Positions 18,701 through 26,574 of a DNA stretch of 64,000 bases are shown piece after piece. The translations under genes were made by a program, and so were the position numbers. Source of the DNA: Alcaligenes sp. SORT26 (lineage in GTDB: Bacteria > Pseudomonadota > Gammaproteobacteria > Burkholderiales > Burkholderiaceae_B). Below the pieces are notes generated by a model. The model saw only the letters and a list, made by a program, of their open reading frames with translations, did no database searches and was not told the DNA's origin. Each line of letters begins with the position of its first letter. Position 1 is the stretch's first letter. The stretch spans positions 2,232,001-2,296,000 of the forward strand of contig NZ_CP070975.1 in the NCBI RefSeq assembly GCF_017377875.1, read 5' to 3'.

Positions 18701-19244
18701 TGGTCAGCGCCCTGCCTTGACTGAAAAAGCCGCACGCAGCTTGTACAAGCTGATGGCTTACAAGGATGAGTACGAAGTCGCTCGCCTGTTCAGCTCGCCT
18801 GCTTTCCGCCAGGATCTGGAGCAACAATTTGAAGGCGACTTCTCCTTGCGCTTCCACTTCGCACCGCCTTTGCTGGCACGCCGTGATCCGGCTACCGGCC
18901 GCCCACGCAAGATCACATTGGGTCCACGCACGGCTACCTTGCTGCGCTGGATGGCTAAAGGCAAGGGTCTGCGCAACACCGCGCTGGATCCATTTGGCTA
19001 CACCCATGAGCGTCGTATGGAACGCCGCTTTTGGCGTGAGTACCAGAACCTGCTCAACAGCCTGAGCAAAAATCTGGATCAAGCCAACTATGCCAGCGCC
19101 CTGGAACTGGCCGAGCTGCCACAACAATTGCGTGGTTTCGGCCCAGTCAAAATGGAATCGGCCAAGAAATACGAAGCCCGTTTTGCAGAGCTGTCGCAAC
19201 AGTTGAAAAACACAGGACCGAACATTCAGGCGGTCCCCGCCTAA
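15786..19244 (+). CDS. Indolepyruvate ferredoxin oxidoreductase, single-chain fused form
   Basis: A 1152-residue protein that by family oxidatively decarboxylates aryl or branched 2-oxo acids to acyl-CoA, using thiamine diphosphate and passing electrons to ferredoxin or another carrier. It is a fusion of an IorA-like part (pyrimidine-binding domain near the N-terminus; YFCSGCPHNTSTKVPEG and the TPP-binding domain around 420-580) with a ferredoxin-like Cys cluster (CEGCGDCGVQSNC, near 620) and an IorB/gamma domain (GVGGTGVITIGAVLSM, from about 715), plus a long C-terminal region. In archaea the alpha and beta chains are separate; the fused form is common in proteobacteria. Its place next to an Lrp regulator fits a role in amino-acid breakdown. 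Confidence 0.92.
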   Translation: MTQSVDTQYKLSDNLTAQSGRIFLTGTQALVRMLLTQARLDKEHGLNTAGFVSGYRGSPLGGVDMIMWKAQKHLDQAKVRFQPAINEDLAASMIMGTQQAGERADRTVDGVFSMWYGKGPGVDRAGDALHHGHAAGASQHGGVLMIVGDDHVASSSSIPHASEQSLIAWGIPVVNPCSVEEYERFGIWAWALSRYSGSWVAFKAITETVESGRSFEIAPLDDLTPALADQQGGKYPYDPSKFLTPSMEGTLDARLDSVREFAHKYSLDRILEAAPDARIGIVSTGKATLDTLDALEQLSSLKDLPAIRHLKIGLSWPVNPQSLNDFIEGLDHVLVIEEKGPIIEDQLKNLLFNRAQRPTVSGKRDIENEVLIPADGQLSPARVAVGLRRWLGHHANVQLPACTVQNLAPIDTNGLTRRPYFCSGCPHNTSTKVPEGSQAMAGVGCHYMATWMDRKTRGLTQMGGEGTDWVGLSPFIQTGHMFQNMGEGTYFHSGYLAIRQAIAAGANITYKILFNDAVAMTGGQPVDGPISVPRICQQTIGEGARRVVITTDEPERYRGISLPAGVDVHHRRELDRLQRELREISGVTILIHDQTCAAEKRRRRKKNEYPDPARRLFINKAVCEGCGDCGVQSNCLSLVPAETPEGRKRQIDQSSCNKDYSCVDGFCPSFVSVMGGALRRGDQNGQADMKAQLLAKLEGLPQPAIHAQECNVIVAGVGGTGVITIGAVLSMAVHLEGRSSSVLDMTGLAQKGGTVISHIRLSADKETTGAVRVDPGQADLAILCDVVAAAHPNALSCLRPGHTHAIINEYLAPTAEFTRNPDAPLDAQHLLSQLKATAGDNQVRSFNAHQAATLLFGDSLLSNMLLMGMAWQQGSMPVSSAAIEQAIRLNGVAIQANLDAFHLGRVLAHDEKALNSLLAPAAQVVTLQRRETLEQIMQRCTSSLEQYQNAAYAQRFASTINALRDAEQKLRPGQRPALTEKAARSLYKLMAYKDEYEVARLFSSPAFRQDLEQQFEGDFSLRFHFAPPLLARRDPATGRPRKITLGPRTATLLRWMAKGKGLRNTALDPFGYTHERRMERRFWREYQNLLNSLSKNLDQANYASALELAELPQQLRGFGPVKMESAKKYEARFAELSQQLKNTGPNIQAVPA

Positions 19245-19287
19245 GCCTTAGTGGCTGCGGTTCTCCCAACGATTAACCTGCCCTTTC

Positions 19288-19313
19288 AGCCCTGCTTATG
19301 CAGGGCTTTTTTT
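19288..19313 (+). terminator. Intrinsic terminator of the indolepyruvate oxidoreductase gene
   Basis: AGCCCTGC (19288-19295) pairs with GCAGGGCT (19300-19307), followed by a run of T. Confidence 0.93.
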
Positions 19314-19717
19314 GGTCTGCACCCTATCCAGAAACGCGATGTACCACAGGCAAAACAGCAGCTTGATCACCGCTTTTTTCTGGCCCCATTTTGATGCCTC
19401 ACATCATTTTTTAAAACAGCAAAATATCAGCACAAGGCATCCAGCAATGCGTAAAAAATCAGGGACTTGGATGCGGCTTGCTATCAAGCAAGCGTGTCCA
19501 GAACGCAACTTATTGGAGACAGCCAGCACTGATTCCTAAATCCATAAGCCCCAAGCTATGATTAATGCTTGACTGTAGAGGGGCTTACGTTAGACTTCTA
19601 AGCGTATAAGGTATCGACCTTAAACGCCTGCGTCATTTGAAAAAGGCCATTGCAGTTTTCCAGGCCAGGTCAAATGGGTGTGGACAAACTAAAGACTTGT
19701 TCTCGAGGAGCATGATC
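19314..19717. other. Gene-free stretch upstream of the histone-like gene
   Basis: No credible gene is seen; a 75-codon frame at 19312-19539 has no ribosome-binding site or recognisable content. A perfect hairpin GCTTGC-TATCAA-GCAAGC lies at 19476-19493. TTGACT (19569-19574) and TATAAG (19605-19610) are possible promoter boxes but are not at the standard 17-bp spacing. The last bases carry GAGGAG (19705-19710), the ribosome-binding site of the next gene. Confidence 0.55.
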
Positions 19718-20632
19718 ATGGCAACAGCCAAGAAAGGCGCAGCAAAAGCAGCAAGCAGCAAAACCGTCAGCCCTAAAAAAGCAACACCAGCCAAACCAGC
19801 CGCAGCTCCAGTCAAAGCGACTGCTACCAAGACCAGTCCCAGCAGCAAACCCGCTGCCACAAAGTCCCCCGCTAAAACCACTGCCACCAAGACCAGCAAG
19901 GCTGCTGTAAAAGCCCCTGCCAAGTCTACGGCCAGCGCTGCCGCCAAGAAAACGGTTGCGAAAAAAGCAGCGGTAAAGAAAACCACTCCGGCAAAAACCA
20001 CGGCTGTTAAGGCCACCGCGACCAAGACAACTGCCACCAAAACCGTAGCCAAAAAAGCAGCCGCTAAAAAGACGGTCGCCAAAAAGGCCGTGGCCAAGAA
20101 AGCCGTTGCCAAAAAGGTCGTCGCTAAAAAAGCAGTAGCCAAAAAGGCTGTTGCCAAAAAAGCGGTTGCCAAGAAAGTCGTCGCCAAAAAAACAGTGGCT
20201 AAAAAAGTAGCTGCGCCTAAAACGGCCAGCACCAAAGCTGCCACTGCCAAGCCTGCCACCACGGCTGCCGCAAAAAAACCGGCTAGCACAAAGGCAAGCA
20301 AACCCGTGGCCAAAAAAGCCACTCCCAGCAAAGCGGCAGCAAAACCTGCCACTAAAACCAGCACCAAGGCAGCAGTAAAGACAGCGGCTAAAAAAGCCAG
20401 TCCTGCTACCAGTGCCAAGAAACCCGTAGCTCCAAAGAAGAAAGAAGTTAAATCCGTGACCGCAGAAACCAAGACCCCAAAGACCAGTACCACGACTAAA
20501 GCTGCCGCCAAGGTTGGCAATAAAACCGCTGCCCGCAAAGCGACTAAAACCGCCGCGGCTCCTGCCGAGCCTCGCCGCGAAGACGTCAACCCTGCTGGCT
20601 CCTGGCCCTTCCCGACCGGCAAGCGTCCTTAA
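19718..20632 (+). CDS. Histone H1-like DNA-binding protein (Lys/Ala-rich repeats)
   Basis: A 304-residue, extremely Lys/Ala/Thr-rich protein beginning [15 protein letters not shown]. Nearly the whole length consists of AKK-type short repeats (VAKKA, VVAKK, AAKKT), like the C-terminal tail of eukaryotic histone H1 and the Bordetella BpH1 class of nucleoid proteins. It should bind DNA without sequence preference and help compact the nucleoid. The ATG at 19718 is chosen because GAGGAG lies 7 bp before it; an ATG at 19712 is too close. There are no Cys and few hydrophobics, so no folded domain is expected apart from the short tail [19 protein letters not shown]. Copy number of the repeats may vary between strains. 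Confidence 0.88.
   Translation: MATAKKGAAKAASSKTVSPKKATPAKPAAAPVKATATKTSPSSKPAATKSPAKTTATKTSKAAVKAPAKSTASAAAKKTVAKKAAVKKTTPAKTTAVKATATKTTATKTVAKKAAAKKTVAKKAVAKKAVAKKVVAKKAVAKKAVAKKAVAKKVVAKKTVAKKVAAPKTASTKAATAKPATTAAAKKPASTKASKPVAKKATPSKAAAKPATKTSTKAAVKTAAKKASPATSAKKPVAPKKKEVKSVTAETKTPKTSTTTKAAAKVGNKTAARKATKTAAAPAEPRREDVNPAGSWPFPTGKRP
20040..20216 (+). repeat. Intragenic tandem 15-bp repeat (VAKKA units)
   Basis: Within the histone-like gene about a dozen five-residue units of the form xVAKK follow one another with only synonymous or A/V/T changes. The DNA unit resembles GCNGTNGCCAAAAAA. Such arrays change length easily by slippage. Confidence 0.75.
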
Positions 20633-20659
20633 TCGCACGCTGCTTTTATGTTTCTCCCC

Positions 20660-20689
20660 AAAGAGCCACCCTGATCAGGGTGGCTCTTT
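20660..20689 (+). terminator. Intrinsic terminator of the histone-like gene
   Basis: A perfect 30-bp palindrome with arms AAAGAGCCACCCTGA and TCAGGGTGGCTCTTT, ending in TTTGGTTTG. Confidence 0.88.
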
Positions 20690-20746
20690 GGTTTGTAGCA
20701 CTTGCATGCGACAATTCCCTCTCCTATCAATTCATACCAAGCCACT

Positions 20747-21310
20747 ATGTTCAGTGAAGTCGCCCTCTTCCTAATCCATATTGTTCTGTCGCTGCTGGGC
20801 ACAATTTTGCTGCTGCGTGCCTGGGTCTATGCGCTCAGAATTCATCCTTTCAATCCCTATTCGCAAGCCATGTTCAAAGTAACGGACTGGCTGATCATGC
20901 CCTTGCGGCGCGTGATCAAAAGCGGCAACCGTTGGGACTGGACGTCCTTGGTCGCGGCCTGGCTAAGCGCGCTGGTGTACCTGGTCCTCAGTGCCATGGT
21001 GCTGACCGGCTCGGTGTCCATGCTCTCGAACTTCCCCATGTTCTTGCTGGCCGCCGTCTTTACCGTGCTGCGCTGGAGCTTGAGCCTGATTTTCTGGGTC
21101 GTGCTACTGCAAGCCCTGCTGTCCTGGATTCAGCCACAATCGCCCAGCATGCCTTTGCTGCGTTCCATTACCGCCCCCTTGCTGGATCCGATCCGTCGTG
21201 TCTTGCCAGACCTGGGTGGCCTGGACCTATCGCCACTGGTAGTCCTGCTGCTGACCCAAGTGCTGAATATGGTCATCACCCGTACGGCTTTTAGCCTGGT
21301 GCCAATCTAA
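20747..21310 (+). CDS. YggT family membrane protein
   Basis: A 187-residue integral membrane protein with two YggT-type repeats: a hydrophobic segment followed by LRAWVYALRIHPFNPYSQ and a second with LLQALLSWIQPQSPSMPLL ending in ITAPLLDPIRRVLPDLGGLDLSPL. About four or five membrane helices are visible. Family members are linked loosely to osmotic or ion homeostasis and cell division, but the function is not settled. The ATG at 20747 gives the usual N-terminus just before the first helix. A terminator follows. Confidence 0.88.
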   Translation: MFSEVALFLIHIVLSLLGTILLLRAWVYALRIHPFNPYSQAMFKVTDWLIMPLRRVIKSGNRWDWTSLVAAWLSALVYLVLSAMVLTGSVSMLSNFPMFLLAAVFTVLRWSLSLIFWVVLLQALLSWIQPQSPSMPLLRSITAPLLDPIRRVLPDLGGLDLSPLVVLLLTQVLNMVITRTAFSLVPI

Positions 21311-21330
21311 GCACGACACGCTGCACACTA

Positions 21331-21361
21331 AAAAAACCTGGGTATAGCCCAGGTTTTTTTT
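21331..21361 (+). terminator. Intrinsic terminator of the YggT gene
   Basis: CCTGGG pairs with CCCAGG across TATAG, flanked by A6 on the left and T8 on the right, so it can work on both strands. Confidence 0.9.
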
Positions 21362-21448
21362 CACTCCGAATTCAAGAGCAAGAATCAGGGTGTCTTGTGC
21401 AGAAGCGAACTTTATACTGACTCCATCATCAATCTGCAGGCCGCTTCC

Positions 21449-22681
21449 ATGACTCACCTTCCATCAAAACCAGACCCAGCCAACCGCTACCGCGAGGCTG
21501 AACAATTCCTGGCCGCCCTGGACACGGACTGGCAAGCACTGGTCACCCATGTTGGCCCTTGCATCCATCAGCCACGTCCAGAACGCGACCCGTACGAAGC
21601 ATTGATTCGCTCCGTTGTGTATCAGCAATTGCACACCCGTGCTGCCGAACGCATCCTGCAGCGCCTGATTGATATCTATCCACATGGCCACTGTCCAAGC
21701 CCTGAGGAAGTGCTGGCGACGCCTTACGAAACCCTGCGCGCTTGCGGTTTGTCCGGTGCCAAGGCCACTAGCATTCTGGGTCTGGCTCAAGCCCGTTTGG
21801 ACGGCATCATTCCCGATCAGGCCACTGCCTTGCAAATGCCTGATGAGGAACTGATCAAGCAACTGACCACGCTACGCGGCATTGGTCGCTGGACGGTGGA
21901 AATGATGATGATGTACACGCTGGAGCATGAAGACATTCTGCCCGCGGACGACTTTGGGGTGCGTGATGGCTATCGCAATTTAAAACGTCTGGACACCGCA
22001 CCCACAGCCCGTGCCTTGCGTGAAATTGGCCAGGCCTGGGCACCGTATCGCAGCGTGGCTTCCTGGTACTTGTGGCGCATGCCCAAGCAAGCAGCCGCAC
22101 TTTCATCGCAAAGTGACGCACAGCACCAGCAAACCAAGATATTGCGTAAACAGGGCCAAAGCAGCCACATTCGTTTTGCCATTGCCCAATGCAGCCTGGG
22201 CGCATTGCTAGTCGCGGAAAACGAACGTGGGATTTGCGCCATTTCTTTGGGTGATGATACCGATGTTTTACTAGAGCAATTGCAGGACCGCTTCAAGGCA
22301 ACAGAATTGATGGAGGCCAACCCACAACTCAATCAGCGCGTCGCCCAAATTGTCGCCATGGTGGAAGAACCCGCCTTGGGTTTAAGCCTGCCTCTGGATA
22401 TTCAGGGCAGCGCCTTTCAACAAAAGGTTTGGGAACTGCTCCGTGATATCCCCGTGGGCCAGACCTTGAGCTATACCCAGATTGCCGAACGCCTGGGAAT
22501 GCCCAAAGGTGCACGTGCCGTTGCCCGTGCATGTGCCACCAATACACTAGCGATTGCGATCCCCTGCCATCGGGTCGTACGTCAAAGCGGCGATCTGGCA
22601 GGCTACCGCTGGGGCCTGGAACGCAAGAAAGCCTTGTTGGAACGTGAGCGCTCCAAGGCCACACGCAACAAACAGGCATGA
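21449..22681 (+). CDS. Fused DNA-3-methyladenine glycosylase (AlkA-like) and O6-alkylguanine-DNA alkyltransferase (Ogt/Ada-C)
   Basis: A 410-residue fusion of two alkylation-repair enzymes. Residues 1-215 are an HhH-GPD glycosylase, with helix-hairpin-helix RGIGRWT (143-149) and catalytic Asp168 (LPADDFGVRDGY), which removes alkylated purines. Residues about 240-400 are an alkyltransferase with an N-terminal RNase H-like part and the active site PCHRVV (Cys373), which takes alkyl groups from O6-alkylguanine in a suicidal reaction. The linker (215-240) is Gln/Ser-rich. The N-terminal regulatory Ada domain is absent. The ATG at 21449 is favoured over a TTG at 21395. In most bacteria these enzymes are separate, or AlkA is joined to AdaA, so this order is uncommon. 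Confidence 0.88.
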   Translation: MTHLPSKPDPANRYREAEQFLAALDTDWQALVTHVGPCIHQPRPERDPYEALIRSVVYQQLHTRAAERILQRLIDIYPHGHCPSPEEVLATPYETLRACGLSGAKATSILGLAQARLDGIIPDQATALQMPDEELIKQLTTLRGIGRWTVEMMMMYTLEHEDILPADDFGVRDGYRNLKRLDTAPTARALREIGQAWAPYRSVASWYLWRMPKQAAALSSQSDAQHQQTKILRKQGQSSHIRFAIAQCSLGALLVAENERGICAISLGDDTDVLLEQLQDRFKATELMEANPQLNQRVAQIVAMVEEPALGLSLPLDIQGSAFQQKVWELLRDIPVGQTLSYTQIAERLGMPKGARAVARACATNTLAIAIPCHRVVRQSGDLAGYRWGLERKKALLERERSKATRNKQA

Positions 22682-22710
22682 AAAAACCCGGCCAATGGCC
22701 GGGTTTTTTA
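22682..22710. terminator. Bidirectional intrinsic terminator
   Basis: AAAAACCCGGCC pairs with GGCCGGGTTTTT across AAT. It serves the AlkA-Ogt gene on the plus strand and the glycine-zipper lipoprotein gene on the minus strand. Confidence 0.92.
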
Positions 22711-22733
22711 TACACAAAGCCCTGAGGCTTTGA

Positions 22734-23225
22734 TTACATAGGCACCACGCGAGTTGGGCCGTTACCGCTAAGCATACGTACCCGCTGACCAGCGGACAGA
22801 GGTACGTCGGCTTCCTGGGCCACCACACGGGTTTCGCCGTTATCCAACTGAACCGTGATTTCCAGGCCCTGGGTCTTGCCCATGCGGTTTTCAACCGCAT
22901 TACCAACCAGACCACCCAGAATCGCACCACCGATACTGGCCAGGATACTACCGCGGCCACCACCAATGCTGCTGGCAGCCACACCACCCAAGGCAGCGCC
23001 ACCCACGGTGCCCACACCCGAGTTCTGATCTTCCTGAATAGTGACGGCGCGTACCGAAACAACGGTACCCAAACGCACGATTTGTTCGCGCTGAGCCTGA
23101 CCGTAGCTGTACACCGAGCTGGATGCCGATTTATTGGCACAACCTGCCAGCAAAAACACAGGTGCTGCCAGACTCGCCACTACCAGCAGACGTACTTTGG
23201 GACGATCGAAAAAAGAAACGTACAT
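22734..23225 (-). CDS. Glycine-zipper outer-membrane lipoprotein (SlyB/Pcp-like)
   Basis: A 163-residue predicted lipoprotein: signal peptide with lipobox LLAGC (Cys29), a central glycine-zipper segment (GGAALGGVAASSIGGGRGSILASIGGAILGG broken into two helices), and a C-terminal small beta domain (EITVQLDNGETRVVAQEAD). This is the SlyB/Pcp/OmpA-associated 17 kDa antigen pattern, found in the outer membrane. The ATG at 23225 gives a signal peptide of normal length. Family members help envelope integrity; SlyB in enterobacteria belongs to the PhoP regulon, but nothing here shows that link. Confidence 0.85.
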   Translation of the reverse strand: MYVSFFDRPKVRLLVVASLAAPVFLLAGCANKSASSSVYSYGQAQREQIVRLGTVVSVRAVTIQEDQNSGVGTVGGAALGGVAASSIGGGRGSILASIGGAILGGLVGNAVENRMGKTQGLEITVQLDNGETRVVAQEADVPLSAGQRVRMLSGNGPTRVVPM

Positions 23226-23282
23226 ACGGTTTACTCCAAAAAACGTAGCTGGCCGAATCATAAAAAATTGTCGAGCGCTCTC

Positions 23283-24224
23283 TTACAAGCTGCGCTCAAT
23301 ACCATAGTGCTCTTTTAGCATGGCCGAGATATCTGACCGTTTAAATTCATGATTTTGCGGGCCATCCGCCTGGATTTTAATACTGCCCATCAAGTTACCC
23401 AAGCTGCAAGCCTCCTGCCAGCTCCAGCCTTTTGTAAGCCCATATAACAGGCCCGCGCGATGCGCATCGCCGCAACCGGTGGGATCAACCACCCTTTCTA
23501 CAGGCACTGGTGCAATTTCGTAGGTCTGGCCGTTGTGGTAAAGCGTGCTGCCATGCTCTCCGCGCGTCACGATAGCGGCCTGCAAGCCTTGGGCAATCTG
23601 CGCCATGCTCTTGGAAGTGCGCTGCTCGATCACTTCGGCTTCGTATTCGTTAGCGGTAAGAACTTGACACAGTTCCAGCATCTCCAACAAGTCCGCACCT
23701 TCGTACAAGGGCATGGCCTGGCCCAGGTCAAAAATAAAGGGCGTGCCTTGCGCGTGCAGACGACGAGCATGAGCAAACATACCGTCTTTGGAGTCGGGAG
23801 CCACAATACCCCAGGCGGCTTCCTGACCGGACAAATCGATCTGGGCCGAGTTCGCCATGGCGCCTGGGTGGAACGAGGTAATCTGGCTAGCGGCCAAGTC
23901 AGTGGTGATAAAGCACTGGGGGGTGAACATTTCAGGCATCACACGCACCATGCTGGTATCAATACCCTGGTCCTGCATGTGCTGCACATAATCCACACCG
24001 TCACTACCAACGGCACCCACAGGAACAGGCTGGCCACCCAGCATGTTCAAGGTATAGGAAATATTACCTGCACAGCCGCCCCACTCTTTACGCAAGCTGG
24101 GTACAAAGAAGGACACGCTCAGGGTTTTAATGCTGTCGGGCAAGATGTGATCTTTGAAGTACCCCTCGAAAACCGCGATCGTATCAAACGCGATCGAACC
24201 ACATACCAGCACTCGCTCGGTCAT
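23283..24224 (-). CDS. PfkB-family sugar/nucleoside kinase (adenosine kinase-like)
   Basis: A 313-residue kinase of the PfkB/ribokinase fold. The N-terminal VLVCGSIAFDTIA and GGCAGNISYTLNMLGG are the first PfkB signature. The second signature is DPTGCGDAHRAGLLYGL near residue 250, with the catalytic base Asp in GCGD. The DPTG form resembles adenosine kinases of the ribokinase type more than ribokinase itself (DTTGAGD). It likely phosphorylates a nucleoside or sugar with ATP in the cytoplasm. It is 8 bp downstream of the zinc-ribbon gene in the same direction, so probably the last gene of that operon. Confidence 0.87.
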   Translation of the reverse strand: MTERVLVCGSIAFDTIAVFEGYFKDHILPDSIKTLSVSFFVPSLRKEWGGCAGNISYTLNMLGGQPVPVGAVGSDGVDYVQHMQDQGIDTSMVRVMPEMFTPQCFITTDLAASQITSFHPGAMANSAQIDLSGQEAAWGIVAPDSKDGMFAHARRLHAQGTPFIFDLGQAMPLYEGADLLEMLELCQVLTANEYEAEVIEQRTSKSMAQIAQGLQAAIVTRGEHGSTLYHNGQTYEIAPVPVERVVDPTGCGDAHRAGLLYGLTKGWSWQEACSLGNLMGSIKIQADGPQNHEFKRSDISAMLKEHYGIERSL

Positions 24225-24232
24225 AAATTACC

Positions 24233-25534
24233 TTATGGAAAAAAAGGGCTAATCTGGTAGCCATTAACTTGGAGCTGCCCTGTATTCAAAGGCAGGCGCA
24301 CCATGATTTCACTGCGCGCTGCAAAGGCAGGCTCACGTCGCTCGGAAGCCAAGTACTGAGCTGGCGTGATATTGCGCCTGGCGATCAAGGCTCCGGAAAA
24401 ATCTTTTAAATCTAGAACCAGCGTAGGCCATTCCTGGGGCCGCTCAAACTCGTTGCGCAGCGTGAAACCCAAGGTAGATTGCCCTGGCTGGTTGGGGGCT
24501 TTATGCAAGGCAGACGCCTGCACTCGAATCTGGTCCAGGCGGCGCTCGTAGGGCACCTTGCAGGACAAGGTTTCGCAGGTGCGCTCGAACACAGGACGCA
24601 GCATGGGGATTTGGCTAACAATCTGTACGCGATACACATACATCAGTTGCAGTACAAACAGCACAACTCCCAGGACGCACAAGCTGGTCCAGATCAGCGA
24701 ACCGACGCGCTGACCGAAGCTGGCCTCGCCTTCGTAACGGGTTTCGCGCTGCAAGGCAGGGTTGGGATCAATAAGCCATTCCTGCTGTACGGGATCGGTA
24801 TCATCGCCATGCGTGCCGTCGGCCTGACGCGAGGGGAAAGAGGCGCGCAAGGTACTGGCGCGGTCCCCCACACTAAATTCAGGCTCAGCCGCCGACCAGG
24901 AAGCCTGACCAATATGGTGATCCCCTTCTGGCTCTGCAGCAGAGCCGGTCGACACAAAAAAAGAGGTGTCCTGATCATCCTGCGACGCAGGCTCGGGTCG
25001 AGAGCGTGCGCGAATGACTGAGGGCTCGGGAGGCCGGATAGAGGGTTCAGTCGACACAACAGGAGGTTCGATAGACGGCTCGTCCAAGCGAACAAAAGGC
25101 TCTGCTGCGATGACAGAAGGTTCTGCAGGCGTGACGGAAGGCTGTGCCGGCGTGACAGGTGCCTGTGTCAGGATGGAATCGGGGAATTTGCGTACCTGCA
25201 AGGATTCGTGAGCAGTCCCTTCATCACGCGGCGGGGCGTGGCGGGAATGCTCTACAAACCGTGGCCCCGGAATGGGAGCCTGCAAATCCACTGTCTGCGC
25301 CTGCTCCTGTCGTGGAGATGGCGCTTGATCTTCTTCTATGGCAGGCTGAACCTGCACGGGGGCAGAAGGTGGGATATAGGAGGGCTCAGGGGCTTGCTCA
25401 TCAATGACTTCTTCAAAGCCATCAAAGATATGCGCACATTGAATGCAGCGGATATAGCCCCGGCGGCGTTGCAGCGCTTCCACACTGGCTGCAAACGATG
25501 TCCCGCAACGGGGGCAGCGAGTCTTTAGCTCCAT
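24233..25534 (-). CDS. Zinc-ribbon and DUF3426 membrane protein
   Basis: A 433-residue protein. The N-terminus is an MJ0042-type zinc finger (CPRC at residues 8-11 and CIQC about 22 residues later). A long Pro/Glu/Ser-rich disordered region follows, with degenerate repeats of the type xxEPSV near 120-175. There is one membrane helix (WTSLCVLGVVLFVLQLMYVY, about 280-300) and a C-terminal DUF3426 domain. This layout is typical of the protein encoded next to prmA in beta- and gammaproteobacteria. The function is unknown; the layout suggests an inner-membrane protein with a cytoplasmic zinc ribbon and a periplasmic C-terminal domain. Confidence 0.85.
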   Translation of the reverse strand: MELKTRCPRCGTSFAASVEALQRRRGYIRCIQCAHIFDGFEEVIDEQAPEPSYIPPSAPVQVQPAIEEDQAPSPRQEQAQTVDLQAPIPGPRFVEHSRHAPPRDEGTAHESLQVRKFPDSILTQAPVTPAQPSVTPAEPSVIAAEPFVRLDEPSIEPPVVSTEPSIRPPEPSVIRARSRPEPASQDDQDTSFFVSTGSAAEPEGDHHIGQASWSAAEPEFSVGDRASTLRASFPSRQADGTHGDDTDPVQQEWLIDPNPALQRETRYEGEASFGQRVGSLIWTSLCVLGVVLFVLQLMYVYRVQIVSQIPMLRPVFERTCETLSCKVPYERRLDQIRVQASALHKAPNQPGQSTLGFTLRNEFERPQEWPTLVLDLKDFSGALIARRNITPAQYLASERREPAFAARSEIMVRLPLNTGQLQVNGYQISPFFP

Positions 25535-25558
25535 GAACTCACCTTAGGTTCTGCCGTC

Positions 25559-26479
25559 TTACAACGGGCGTTGTCCAGCCAGACACACCCAGCCATCGCG
25601 CTCTTGCCAGACCGACAAAGGCAGGTAAGAGGAATAGACCTCGATCATTTCCTCGGCCTGCCAATCGTAAATGCCGGACAGGATCAGATGTCCGCCCGGT
25701 TTGACGCGGTTGGCCAGCATGGGAGCCAGCATACGCAGGGGATTGGCCAGAATATTGGCAACGACCAGATCGGTTTGCCCGGCGGGCATGGCATCGGGCA
25801 GCAAGCCTTCAACCTCGACCTGATTGACTTGCGCATTGTAGCGCGTGGCAATCACGGCTTGCTCGTCAATATCCACGCCGACGGTATGGCCTGCGCCCAG
25901 CTTGCGGGCCGCAATCGCCAGAATGCCGGAACCACAACCGTAGTCCAGCACGGTCTGACCGGCCTGCACATGGTGGGCCAGCCAATCCAGACACAGATGG
26001 GTCGTCGGGTGACTGCCGGTGCCAAACGCCAGGCCGGGGTCCAGTTCGATGCGAACCAGACCGTCATCACCCTCTTGGGCGACCGGCAGATCCTCATCGT
26101 CCTTGTGCCAACTGGGCACAATCAAAATACGGTCGCCCACCGGGATGGGGCCGAACTGCGATTGCGTCAAACGAACCCAATCCTGATCGGGCACTTCGCG
26201 CACGCTCCATTGGGCTTTTTCAGGTGTCAGCACACCGGCTTCAAAGAGCGGTTGCAGCAACTCTTCAGGCTCCAGCTCCTCGGGCAGCAAAGCGACAACC
26301 CGATTGCGATCCCAGGCCAGCACATCCGGTTCGATACCAGGTTCGCCAAACAGGGGCTTTTCCTGCTCGGTATCGCCGTCGGCATCTTCCACCGACACCG
26401 ACAAGGCGCCAGCTTCAAGCAAAGCATCGGACAAGCGCTCGGCCTCGTGCTCCTGGCAGCTCAGTAAGAGTTCACGCAT
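25559..26479 (-). CDS. prmA: Ribosomal protein L11 methyltransferase
   Basis: A 306-residue S-adenosylmethionine-dependent methyltransferase that trimethylates ribosomal protein L11. The N-terminal substrate-recognition domain starts MRELLLSCQEHEAERLSDALLE. The catalytic domain has motif I DYGCGSGILAIAA near residue 172 and the post-motif VVANILANPL. It is about ten residues longer than E. coli PrmA, within the normal range. It lies in the operon aroQ-accB-accC-prmA-DUF3426, an order widely conserved in betaproteobacteria. Confidence 0.95.
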   Translation of the reverse strand: MRELLLSCQEHEAERLSDALLEAGALSVSVEDADGDTEQEKPLFGEPGIEPDVLAWDRNRVVALLPEELEPEELLQPLFEAGVLTPEKAQWSVREVPDQDWVRLTQSQFGPIPVGDRILIVPSWHKDDEDLPVAQEGDDGLVRIELDPGLAFGTGSHPTTHLCLDWLAHHVQAGQTVLDYGCGSGILAIAARKLGAGHTVGVDIDEQAVIATRYNAQVNQVEVEGLLPDAMPAGQTDLVVANILANPLRMLAPMLANRVKPGGHLILSGIYDWQAEEMIEVYSSYLPLSVWQERDGWVCLAGQRPL

Positions 26480-26574
26480 ACATAGTTTCCATAAAGCAAA
26501 ACAGGGGCGAGCCCCTGTTTTACATAATCATCATTCTTGACAGGCCAGACCGGAGGTCTGACCTGTTGCCGCCC

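Noticed and set aside
19633-20638. Two long minus-strand frames opposite the histone-like gene, one hydrophobic and one Gly/Phe-rich
   Set aside because: Both arise from reading the AAG/GCC repeat in reverse; the plus-strand frame has the ribosome-binding site and the known protein type.
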